5,891 bases of DNA from Clostridia bacterium (GTDB taxonomy: Bacteria; Bacillota; Clostridia; Christensenellales; Borkfalkiaceae): positions 1 to 5,891 of the forward strand of contig JAFVOV010000027.1 in the NCBI GenBank assembly GCA_017505675.1. Reading direction: 5' to 3'. Position numbers and translations under genes: made by a program. Shown here piece after piece: positions 1-5,866 of this stretch (the first letter of the stretch is position 1; each line of letters opens with the position of its first letter). Below the pieces are notes generated by a model. That model worked only from the letters and a program-made list of their open reading frames with translations. It had not been told where the DNA came from and ran no database searches.

Positions 1-432
1 ATACAAGAATTTGAAATGATGTTAAACGCTGGTATGAGAATTGCAAGACCAGACGTTTGTACTTTAGGTGGCTTTACCGGCAGTATGAAGGTTTGCGCGC
101 TTGCAGAAGCGCATCACGCGTATATCGTTCCACACGTTCCCGTAAGCGTTATCAACATTGCGGCAAGTTTGCACATGGCGGCGGTAATCCCTAACTTTTT
201 GATTATGGAAACTTTCCCGCCTAAAACGTTTAGCCAAGCGCTAGACTGCATGGGTGAATATAAATTTAAACTTAACGATGGCTATATGGAAATACCTAAC
301 GCTCCGGGCTGGGGTGTTGATTTAGTTGATAATATTCAAGAAAAAACACCGTACGTAACTATTCCGTGGAAGGTTGACCAGTACCATTGTTACGGCGGAG
401 CGGATACCACCGATAAAGTAAGTAAAAAATAG
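1..432 (+). CDS. Mandelate racemase/muconate lactonizing enzyme family protein, C-terminal part (5' end outside window)
   Basis: The reading frame is open from base 1 to a TAG at 430-432, giving 143 residues that form the C-terminal half of an enolase-superfamily (beta/alpha)7-beta barrel. Visible family marks are RPD followed by a GGFTG turn, the ALAEAH helix, and VPH. The Asp at residue 18 and the His at residue 45 are 27 residues apart, the same spacing as the Asp270-His297 catalytic dyad of mandelate racemase. A conserved-type Glu follows in the IMETF strand at residue 70. The PNAPGWGVD segment near the end corresponds to the PGLGVE-type motif of acid-sugar dehydratases such as galactonate dehydratase. 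These enzymes abstract the proton alpha to a carboxylate using Mg2+. The metal-binding residues lie upstream of the window, so the substrate cannot be assigned. The family is confident; dehydratase rather than racemase is inference. The first ATG at 16 is internal, not the true start. Confidence 0.85.
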   Translation: MQEFEMMLNAGMRIARPDVCTLGGFTGSMKVCALAEAHHAYIVPHVPVSVINIAASLHMAAVIPNFLIMETFPPKTFSQALDCMGEYKFKLNDGYMEIPNAPGWGVDLVDNIQEKTPYVTIPWKVDQYHCYGGADTTDKVSKK

Positions 433-481
433 TTTTATAGTATTAAGAATAAAAGGGTAGCAAAATCTTTAGAAATAAAAG

Positions 482-490
482 TGTTATAAT
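482..490 (+). promoter_or_regulatory. Extended -10 promoter for the HAD phosphatase gene
   Basis: TG at 482-483, one base, then a perfect TATAAT at 485-490 form an extended -10 element. It lies 24 bases upstream of the ATG at 515. No good -35 hexamer is seen at 16-18 bp spacing, which an extended -10 can compensate for. No terminator hairpin is visible between the preceding gene and this site, so read-through from upstream is also possible. Confidence 0.6.
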
Positions 491-501
491 TTTATATCAA
501 T

Positions 502-507
502 AAGGAG
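502..507 (+). promoter_or_regulatory. Ribosome binding site of the HAD phosphatase gene
   Basis: AAGGAG lies 7 bases before the ATG at 515. This is a strong Shine-Dalgarno match at good spacing and fixes the start codon. Confidence 0.8.
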
Positions 508-514
508 AACTTTA

Positions 515-1156
515 ATGAAAAAATATTTATTTGATTTTGACGGAACGCTTGTTGATTCAATGCCGTCTTATATTGCCGTTATGCTTAAAATTTTAGATGA
601 AAATAATATACCTTACGGAAACGATTTGATAAAAATTATAACGCCTTTAGGGTTTAAGGGTACTGCAAAATATTTTCAAAAACTAGGGCTTAAAAAATCT
701 AATGAAGAACTTGAAAAGATGATGCAAGATTACGCTATTTACGAATATACCTATAATATTCCTGAAAAAAACAACGTAAAAGAAACGCTTATTAAACTTA
801 AACAGCAGGGCGCAGACCTTAACGTTTTAACGGCAAGCCCGCATGTTACGCTTGACCCGTGTTTAAAGCGTTTGGGGCTTTACGATTTATTTACCAACGT
901 TTGGTCTTGTGATGATTTTAACACCACTAAAGCCGACCCTGAAATCTATCGTATGGCGGCGGAAAGAATGGGCTGTAAAGTAGGTGACGTATTATTTCTT
1001 GACGACAATTATAACGCTGATAAAACTGCTAAAAGCGCAGGTATGAAGGTTTGCGGTGTGTTTGATAAGTCTTCTGAAGAATACGTTTTAGAAATTAAAT
1101 CCGTTTCCGATTACTATATTTACGATTTTAAAGAATTGCTTGAAATTGAGTTTTAA
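515..1156 (+). CDS. HAD-superfamily hydrolase, phosphoglycolate phosphatase-like (subfamily IA)
   Basis: A 213-residue cytosolic phosphatase with all four HAD motifs. Motif I is DFDGTLVDS, with Asp7 as nucleophile and Asp9 as general acid/base. Motif II is the Thr of LTAS (about residue 106). Motif III is the Lys of TKADPEIY (about 139). Motif IV is LFLDD (Asp163-Asp164), the Mg2+ site. A helical cap insert lies between motifs I and II (about residues 15-85), as in class C1 caps of the Gph/beta-phosphoglucomutase group. Length is typical of subfamily IA. The substrate is not readable from sequence: phosphoglycolate, a sugar phosphate or a nucleotide are all possible. The gene has its own promoter and an AAGGAG site and ends at a hairpin terminator, so it is probably a single-gene unit. 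Its stop is TAA. Confidence 0.9.
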   Translation: MKKYLFDFDGTLVDSMPSYIAVMLKILDENNIPYGNDLIKIITPLGFKGTAKYFQKLGLKKSNEELEKMMQDYAIYEYTYNIPEKNNVKETLIKLKQQGADLNVLTASPHVTLDPCLKRLGLYDLFTNVWSCDDFNTTKADPEIYRMAAERMGCKVGDVLFLDDNYNADKTAKSAGMKVCGVFDKSSEEYVLEIKSVSDYYIYDFKELLEIEF

Positions 1157-1159
1157 GTT

Positions 1160-1190
1160 AAAAGCGTCCCAAACTATAGGGGACGCTTTT
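1160..1190. terminator. Bidirectional intrinsic terminator between convergent genes
   Basis: A perfect 11-bp inverted repeat (AAAAGCGTCCC at 1160-1170, GGGACGCTTTT at 1180-1190) encloses a 9-base loop. It sits between the stop of the HAD gene (1156) and the stop of the minus-strand phosphodiesterase gene (1195). The A/T ends of the stem give a T run after the GC core on both strands, with GGTTTT following on the plus strand, so it can serve both genes. Confidence 0.88.
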
Positions 1191-1194
1191 GGTT

Positions 1195-1926
1195 TTAAAT
1201 ATTATCTGGTAAAAAATGTTCAAAAATTATATTGTTGCAAAAAGGTTTTATTTTATCTGCGGTTTGTTGGTCGGTAACCGTCCAAGCGATAACCGCTTTA
1301 TTTTTAGTTTTTCTTTTAGAAAGTGGCAAGCCGTGATAATTATAACTTATAAAGTCAGGCTTAATTAAAAAATTAAAAGGCATATATTTTAATACCCAGC
1401 GCGTAAAAGCGCTCTTGTCTTTTGTGTTCGGCTTATAAGAAGTTGCTAAAATACCCCTTATAAATTCGGGCGCTAATTTTTTAACTCTTTTAATATAAAG
1501 CGGGTTAAAAGATTGAACGGCAAATTCGCCTTTGTAGTTTTTTAATTTTTCAACTAATCTGTCAACTATTTTTTTATTAGGTTGATTTTTAATCTCTATT
1601 AAAAGCGGACTTTTATTTTCGGCTATACTTAAAACTTCGTCAAGAAGTGGGATTTTTTCTGAACTTTCAGATAGATTAAGTTCGGAAAGTTCGGCGTAAG
1701 TTTTTTCATAAATTTTTCCGTCCGCGCCCGTCATTCTTTTTAATTCGGCGTCGTGAAAGGAAACTATTTTTCCGTCGGTAGTTAAATAAACGTCAATTTC
1801 AATAGGTAAACCGCGTTCCGCAGCGTTTTTATAAGCGGAAAGGGAATTTTCTACTATTTCTTTACCCCAAAGCCCACGGTGAGCCACGGGTTTATTTAAT
1901 AACCAATAATCTTTATCAATACGCAT
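1195..1926 (-). CDS. Glycerophosphodiester phosphodiesterase family protein
   Basis: A 243-residue single-domain GDPD with a TIM-barrel fold. It hydrolyses glycerophosphodiesters, from phospholipid turnover, to sn-glycerol 3-phosphate and an alcohol. Counting from the ATG at 1926, the signature residues are HRG (His16-Arg17), EN (Glu26-Asn27), EID (Glu43, Asp45; metal ligands), FHD (His58, catalytic), IEIK (Glu111, Lys113), QSFNP (138-142) and AWTV (Trp215). No signal peptide or membrane segment is present, so it is probably cytosolic, like the short clostridial GDPDs. An in-frame TTG at 1953 would add nine residues but has no Shine-Dalgarno. The ATG at 1926 has GGAG five bases upstream, so I chose it. 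The gene is convergent with the HAD gene and divergent from lepA. A choline- or inositol-specific preference cannot be read from the sequence. Confidence 0.92.
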   Translation of the reverse strand: MRIDKDYWLLNKPVAHRGLWGKEIVENSLSAYKNAAERGLPIEIDVYLTTDGKIVSFHDAELKRMTGADGKIYEKTYAELSELNLSESSEKIPLLDEVLSIAENKSPLLIEIKNQPNKKIVDRLVEKLKNYKGEFAVQSFNPLYIKRVKKLAPEFIRGILATSYKPNTKDKSAFTRWVLKYMPFNFLIKPDFISYNYHGLPLSKRKTKNKAVIAWTVTDQQTADKIKPFCNNIIFEHFLPDNI

Positions 1927-1947
1927 AAAAACTCCGTTTTCAATTAC

Positions 1948-1976
1948 TTGCAAAAATTTTAAGTTTATTATATACT
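1948..1976 (+). promoter_or_regulatory. Candidate sigma-A promoter for lepA-hemW
   Basis: TTGCAA (1948-1953) and TATACT (1971-1976) are separated by exactly 17 bp, predicting a transcript start near 1983 and a leader of about 37 bases before the lepA ATG. The -10 overlaps the opposite-strand -10 of the phosphodiesterase gene. A second, weaker arrangement (TTGTTA at 1979-1984 with TATATA at 2002-2007) would leave almost no leader. Confidence 0.45.
1967..1972 (-). promoter_or_regulatory. Candidate -10 box of the phosphodiesterase gene
   Basis: On the minus strand this reads TATAAT, 40 bases upstream of the chosen ATG. No convincing -35 hexamer lies at 16-18 bp upstream. The region is very A/T-rich, so chance -10 matches are easy. 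Confidence 0.4.
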
Positions 1977-2019
1977 ATTTGTTAAGTTACAGTAATTATT
2001 ATATATAAAAAGGTTTTTT

Positions 2020-3186
2020 ATGTCAATAAATAAGAAAAACATTAGAAATTTTTGCATAGTGGCGCATATAGACCACGGTAAATCAACCCTTGCAGACCGC
2101 CTTATGGAAAAAACAGGGCAGGTTAGCGAGCGTGATATGGAAGAACAACTTCTTGACTCTATGGATTTAGAGCGTGAACGCGGTATAACCATAAAACTTA
2201 CGCCGGTTAGAATGTTTTATAAGGCTAAAAACGGTGAAGAATATATTTTTAATCTTATAGACACGCCCGGTCACGTTGACTTTACCTATGAAGTTTCCCG
2301 TTCGCTTAAAGCGTGTGAAGGGGCGATTTTGATAGTGGATGCAACTCAAGGCGTACAAGCGCAAACGCTTGCAAACGCTTATCTTGCCATTGATAACGAC
2401 CTTGAGATTATGCCTGTTATTAACAAAATGGATTTAGCGTCTGCCCGCCCGGACGAAGCGGCAAGGGAAATTGAAGAAATTTTAGGCATTGACGCTGAAG
2501 ACGCGCCTAGAATATCTGCAAAAAACGGACTTAATATTGAAGAAGTTTTAGAGCAAATAGTGGAAAAAATCCCTGCGCCTAAAGGCGAAGATGACAACCC
2601 CCTTAAAGCGCTTATTTTCGATAGTTATTACGATAACTTTAAGGGCGTAATTTGTTTCGTTCGTATAATGGACGGTCAAGTTAAAGTCGGCACGAAAATA
2701 AAAACTTTTATGTCAGATAAACAGTTTGACGTTACCGAAGTTGGTGTTTTTTCACCGAAGATGCAACCGAAAGATAGCCTTTCCGCTGGTGAAGTAGGTT
2801 ATATTGCCGCTAGTATAAAGAGCATTGAAGATACGGCTGTTGGTGACACGATAACTGACGTGAATAACCCTGCAAAAGAACCGCTTGCGGGCTATAAGAA
2901 GGCTTTGCCTATGGTTTTCTCTGGCGTGTTCCCGCTTGACGGTAGTAAGTTTAACGACCTTAAAGACGCGCTGTTAAAGTTAAAACTTAACGACGCCGCT
3001 CTATCTATAGAGCCTGATAATTCGGCGGCGCTAGGGTTTGGTTTCCGTTGCGGTTTTTTGGGGCTTTTACACATGGACGTTATTCAAGAGCGCATAGAGC
3101 GTGAGTTTGATTTGGAGATAATCACTACCGCGCCGTCCGTTTCGTATAAGGTTTATAAAACAGATGGAACGGAAATGACCGTTTAA
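2020..3186 (+). CDS. lepA: LepA N-terminal fragment: GTPase domain plus domains II and III
   Basis: This is the 388-residue product expected if the TAA at 3184-3186 terminates translation. It contains the whole G domain: G1 AHIDHGKS (15-22), G2 RGIT (54-57), G3 DTPGH (81-85), G4 NKMD (135-138) and G5 SAK (166-168). A beta-barrel domain II (roughly 190-280) follows, then an EF-G-III-like domain containing GFRCGFLGLLHMDV. The EF-G-V-like domain and the LepA-specific C-terminal domain, which reaches into the peptidyl-transferase centre, are missing. The truncated protein might still hydrolyse GTP but should not act as normal EF4. Confidence 0.8.
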   Translation: MSINKKNIRNFCIVAHIDHGKSTLADRLMEKTGQVSERDMEEQLLDSMDLERERGITIKLTPVRMFYKAKNGEEYIFNLIDTPGHVDFTYEVSRSLKACEGAILIVDATQGVQAQTLANAYLAIDNDLEIMPVINKMDLASARPDEAAREIEEILGIDAEDAPRISAKNGLNIEEVLEQIVEKIPAPKGEDDNPLKALIFDSYYDNFKGVICFVRIMDGQVKVGTKIKTFMSDKQFDVTEVGVFSPKMQPKDSLSAGEVGYIAASIKSIEDTAVGDTITDVNNPAKEPLAGYKKALPMVFSGVFPLDGSKFNDLKDALLKLKLNDAALSIEPDNSAALGFGFRCGFLGLLHMDVIQERIEREFDLEIITTAPSVSYKVYKTDGTEMTV

Positions 3187-3225
3187 AACCCAACCCACCT
3201 TCCGCCCGTAACTGAAATTGATTAT

Positions 3226-3831
3226 ATGGAAGAACCCGTTATAAACGCAAGCATATTTACTCCGCCTGATTACGTTGGACCGATTATGGAACTTTGTCAG
3301 TTTAAGCGCGGTGTGTATAAAGATATGATTTACCTTGATAAAACGAGGGTGGAACTAAAATATATTTTACCGCTTAATGAAATTATTTACGACTTTTTCG
3401 ACCAGTTAAAATCACGCACTAAAGGGTATGCTTCTTTCGACTATGAAGTTTCAGGTTATCAGCGTAGTGAGTTGGTTAAACTTGATATGCTATTAAACGG
3501 TGATATTTGCGACGCGTTATCTATTATAGTTCATAAAGATAAGGCTTACGAGCGTGGTCGCCAGATAGCGGAAAAGTTAAAGAACGTTATTCCGCGCCAA
3601 ATGTTTGAAATACCTATTCAGGCGGCGGTTGGCGGAAAAATAATCGCGCGTGAAACGGTTAAAGCGTTTAGAAAAGACGTTTTGGCAAAGTGTTACGGCG
3701 GTGACGTAACAAGAAAGAAAAAACTTCTTGAAAAACAAAAAGAAGGTAAAAAGAAGATGCGCTCTATCGGCACGGTTGAAATTCCGAGCGAAGCGTTTAT
3801 ATCCATTCTTAAAACGGATAGCGATAAGTAA
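3226..3831 (+). CDS. lepA: LepA C-terminal fragment: domain V and LepA-specific C-terminal domain, same frame as upstream part
   Basis: These 201 codons from the first ATG after the nonsense codon correspond to codons 403-603 of full-length LepA. They include PPDYVGPIMELCQ, the DQLKSRTKGYASFDYE segment of the domain V homologue, and the C-terminal-domain signature AKCYGGD followed by a Lys/Arg-rich RKKKLLEKQKEGKKK run and a GTVEIP ending. No Shine-Dalgarno precedes the ATG at 3226, so independent translation is doubtful. It is best read as the second part of the interrupted gene. LepA homology extends back to 3187, immediately after the stop. Confidence 0.78.
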   Translation: MEEPVINASIFTPPDYVGPIMELCQFKRGVYKDMIYLDKTRVELKYILPLNEIIYDFFDQLKSRTKGYASFDYEVSGYQRSELVKLDMLLNGDICDALSIIVHKDKAYERGRQIAEKLKNVIPRQMFEIPIQAAVGGKIIARETVKAFRKDVLAKCYGGDVTRKKKLLEKQKEGKKKMRSIGTVEIPSEAFISILKTDSDK

Positions 3832-3836
3832 AGGAG
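3830..3836 (+). promoter_or_regulatory. Ribosome binding site of hemW, overlapping the lepA stop
   Basis: AAAGGAG starts inside the lepA TAA stop codon and lies five bases before the ATG at 3842. It decides the hemW start and indicates translational coupling to lepA. Confidence 0.85.
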
Positions 3837-3841
3837 ATATA

Positions 3842-4951
3842 ATGGCAGGTCTTTATATTCATATACCGTTTTGTAAACAAAAATGCACTTATTGTGATTT
3901 TGCGTCTTTCCCAAAAGAAATCGGCAAGGCGGAAAGTTATTTTGCGTGCCTTTACCGTGAGATAGAAGGGCGTAGCAAACAATATCCTGATACGGTGGTT
4001 GATACTATTTATATCGGTGGCGGTACTCCGTCGGTTGTTGAAGCAAAGTTTATTGCAGGCGCTATAAGGCAGGTTAAAAAGTGCTTTACCGTAAAAAAAG
4101 ATGCGGAAATTACTATTGAAATAAACCCTGGCACGGTCAACGCGGAAAAGATTAAGGAATATAAGTCCGTTGGTATAAACCGCTTTTCTATAGGTTTACA
4201 AACGGGGTGGGACGAGCAGTTAAAGCGCTTAAACCGCGTGCATACGGCAAAAGATTTTTTACTTTGCGCTAATATGCTTAAAGGCGAAAACATAAGCGCG
4301 GATATTTTGTTAGGCTTACATAACCAAACCGCTGAAGAAGTTAAAAAGACGGTTGACCTTGCGCTTGCGGGCGGTGTAAAGCATATATCTATGTATGCGT
4401 TAACCCCTGAAGTAGGCACGCCTATTTATACCGATTATCTTAACGGTGAACTTTTATCTGACGACGAAGTTGCAGATATTTATGACGAGATTAGGGCGTA
4501 TTTATTAGAGAAAGGGCTTTATAGATACGAAGTTTCAAACTTTGCGGTGAAAGGCTTTGAATCTCGCCATAATTATAATTACTGGGAACGCGGTGAATAT
4601 ATCGGCGTGGGCGTTTCTGCAAGTTCGTTTATTGATGGCAGGCGGTTTACCAACACGTTTAAAATTGACGAATATATGAACGCCGTAATTTATAATAAAA
4701 ATCCGGAAATTTCTAGCGACCAAATTGAAGGCGCAGACGCTGAATTTGAATATATTATGTTGGGGTTACGCACCATAAAAGGCATCAGCATAGCAAAATA
4801 TAATAAACTGTTTAGCGCCGATTTTGATAAAAAATACGCGGACGTATTAAATAAAAAATCACGCTTTTTAGTTCGTGATGGCGATAACTTAAAAATAAAA
4901 GACGAGTATCTTTACGTTCAAAACGATATTATACTTGATTTTATGAAATAA
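3842..4951 (+). CDS. hemW: HemW-type radical SAM protein (heme chaperone; formerly annotated as oxygen-independent coproporphyrinogen III oxidase-like)
   Basis: A 369-residue cytosolic radical SAM protein. Near the N-terminus HIPFCKQKCTYCDF carries the CxxxCxxC motif (Cys11, Cys15, Cys18) for the [4Fe-4S] cluster. It is followed by GGGTP (59-63, SAM binding), EINPGT (93-98), GINRFSIGLQ (111-120), DILLGLHNQT, and HNYNYW (243-248) with the GEYIGVGVSASS segment of the HemW C-terminal domain. The short start and CxxxCxxC place it with HemW, which binds heme and delivers it to target proteins, rather than true HemN (CxxxCxxCxC). Its position directly after lepA is the usual Firmicutes arrangement. 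The frame extends upstream to an ATG at 3728, but that lies inside lepA, adds a basic non-homologous stretch and lacks a good site, so the ATG at 3842 is chosen. The downstream gap shows no terminator hairpin. Confidence 0.92.
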   Translation: MAGLYIHIPFCKQKCTYCDFASFPKEIGKAESYFACLYREIEGRSKQYPDTVVDTIYIGGGTPSVVEAKFIAGAIRQVKKCFTVKKDAEITIEINPGTVNAEKIKEYKSVGINRFSIGLQTGWDEQLKRLNRVHTAKDFLLCANMLKGENISADILLGLHNQTAEEVKKTVDLALAGGVKHISMYALTPEVGTPIYTDYLNGELLSDDEVADIYDEIRAYLLEKGLYRYEVSNFAVKGFESRHNYNYWERGEYIGVGVSASSFIDGRRFTNTFKIDEYMNAVIYNKNPEISSDQIEGADAEFEYIMLGLRTIKGISIAKYNKLFSADFDKKYADVLNKKSRFLVRDGDNLKIKDEYLYVQNDIILDFMK

Positions 4952-4955
4952 CACA

Positions 4956-4962
4956 TTCGCCA
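4956..4962 (-). promoter_or_regulatory. Candidate Spo0A box upstream of spoIIGA
   Basis: The minus strand reads TGGCGAA, a full match to the TGNCGAA 0A-box core. It is centred about 68 bp upstream of the predicted spoIIGA transcript start. In Bacillus subtilis phosphorylated Spo0A activates spoIIG through such boxes. A match this short occurs by chance in roughly one of 25 regions of this size, so the support comes mainly from context. Confidence 0.4.
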
Positions 4963-5011
4963 AAATACCTTAATAAAGACAAAAAATTTACTTAAAACGG
5001 ACAGCCTTTAG

Positions 5012-5020
5012 TGTTATGAT
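5012..5020 (+). promoter_or_regulatory. Extended -10 promoter for spoIIGA
   Basis: TG at 5012-5013, one base, then TATGAT (5/6 match) at 5015-5020 lie 18 bases before the ATG at 5039. At 17 bp spacing the -35 position reads TTAAAA, which is poor. TTTACT at 4987-4992 is a 4/6 match 22 bp upstream, reminiscent of the unusually long spacer of the B. subtilis spoIIG promoter. A weak GAGG ribosome site follows at 5030-5033. Confidence 0.5.
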
Positions 5021-5038
5021 TTTGTACACGAGGCGAAG

Positions 5039-5866
5039 ATGACCGTTTATATCGAATACGTTATTATCGATAATTTGATAATCGACTATATGATTTTGAA
5101 AGCCACTTTCGCGCTCACGGGGAAAACCGTTACGCGGGGTAGGCTTTTTCTTTGCGCTTTTTTGGGCGCAATGGTGGCGCTAATTTATCCGCTTATAGGT
5201 TTAAGCGGAATAATTTTAACTGCCATTAAAATACTTTCAGGGCTTTTAATAGTGCTGTGCGCGGGGCGGTTTAAAGATTTTAGGGAATATTATATAAGCG
5301 TTAGCGTGTTTTTTTTGTACACTTTCATAACGGGTGGCGCGGTAATAGGGCTCTTTAATTTATTTAACCTAAACTATTCTAAAGAAATTTCAGTTGCGCT
5401 AATGGCTTTGCCCGTAGGCATAGTAATAAACGCTTTAAGCGCCGTTATAAGGTTTATTTATAGGCGCAAAGAAGTGCGCGCTTTAATTTATAAAGTTAGC
5501 CTAACGCTAAACGGAAAAACCGTTTTTGCAAGCGGGTTTATGGATACGGGTAACGCGCTTTACGACGGAGATAGAATAGTTATAGTGTGTAGTAAAAAGT
5601 TTTTTACCGAGTTTATCGGTGACGGGGTATTAAAGGTTAAATTAAAAAAAATTAAAGTCGTCACGGTGAACGGTGATAAATTAAATTCCGCTGTGGATTT
5701 AGATGTTTTTAAGATATATATTAAGGACGAGCCGAATATATTTAATAAAGTAACGCTATGCGCTACTGAAGGTATAATTTTCATATTTGGCCATGGGACT
5801 ATACTCTTTCTGGTTCATACAACCTTACTGCAAATCACGCTAAGGGCAAATTTCACGGACCGATAA
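5039..5866 (+). CDS. spoIIGA: Sigma-E processing peptidase SpoIIGA, C-terminus disrupted or replaced
   Basis: SpoIIGA is the septal-membrane aspartic protease that cleaves the pro-sequence from pro-sigma-E in the mother cell after a signal from the forespore. The N-terminal half (residues 1-142) has five hydrophobic segments (about 5-22, 34-52, 55-75, 84-107, 116-140), starting with the typical VYIEYVIIDNLIIDYMIL. A basic linker YRRKE leads to a protease domain with FMDTGNALYD, where Asp169 is the expected catalytic Asp. Similarity of character runs through NKVTLCATEG (residue 245, base 5773). The last 30 residues are a hydrophobic, then polar, tail unlike the family's usual GYDAILHP-type end. 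The genuine protein therefore seems to stop near 5773, some tens of residues short of the usual length. sigE normally follows but lies outside the window. The start is set by GAGG five bases before the ATG. Confidence 0.85.
   Translation: MTVYIEYVIIDNLIIDYMILKATFALTGKTVTRGRLFLCAFLGAMVALIYPLIGLSGIILTAIKILSGLLIVLCAGRFKDFREYYISVSVFFLYTFITGGAVIGLFNLFNLNYSKEISVALMALPVGIVINALSAVIRFIYRRKEVRALIYKVSLTLNGKTVFASGFMDTGNALYDGDRIVIVCSKKFFTEFIGDGVLKVKLKKIKVVTVNGDKLNSAVDLDVFKIYIKDEPNIFNKVTLCATEGIIFIFGHGTILFLVHTTLLQITLRANFTDR

Larger units (their letters stand above)
2020..3831 (+). pseudogene. lepA: Elongation factor 4 (LepA), full-length frame interrupted by one in-frame TAA
   Basis: From the ATG at 2020 to the TAA at 3829-3831 there are 603 codons in one continuous frame, the normal length of EF4. 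EF4 is a ribosome-bound translational GTPase that acts on stalled or mistranslocated ribosomes and in ribosome assembly. The only defect is TAA at 3184-3186 (codon 389). Sequence on both sides is normal LepA: TDGTEMTV before it and NPTHLPPV after it, where homologues carry an ordinary residue just before NP. There is no frameshift and no decay of flanking codons. A single base change (for example from GAA, CAA or AAA) would explain it. TAA also ends four other genes here at natural C-termini, so recoding is unlikely. Either it is a recent nonsense mutation, tolerable because lepA is dispensable in several bacteria, or a sequencing/assembly error. The start has AAGG six bases upstream. Confidence 0.85.

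Noticed and set aside
1927..1953. TTG start for the phosphodiesterase gene, nine residues longer
   Set aside because: There is no Shine-Dalgarno before the TTG, whereas GGAG lies five bases before the ATG at 1926, next to the conserved N-terminus.
1968..2597. Minus-strand open frames opposite lepA (also 2892-3074 and 3693-3914)
   Set aside because: They are low-complexity Ser/Arg-rich shadows of conserved LepA coding sequence, without ribosome sites or family motifs.
3184..3186. TAA reassigned to an amino acid in this organism
   Set aside because: TAA also ends the HAD, phosphodiesterase, lepA and hemW genes at positions that match natural family C-termini, so it works as a normal stop here.
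3184..3226. Programmed read-through or re-initiation making two LepA proteins
   Set aside because: There is no ribosome site before the ATG at 3226, no hairpin or recoding signal after the stop, and no known family precedent.
3728..3841. Longer hemW start at 3728
   Set aside because: The extra 38 residues are a shadow of the lepA 3' end in another frame. The ATG at 3842 has AAAGGAG at ideal spacing and begins the standard HemW N-terminus.
4009..4723. Minus-strand open frames opposite hemW
   Set aside because: They are antisense to strongly conserved radical SAM coding sequence and have no recognisable domain or start signal.
5560..5784. Minus-strand open frame opposite spoIIGA
   Set aside because: It is a shadow of the protease-domain coding sequence with no ribosome site.
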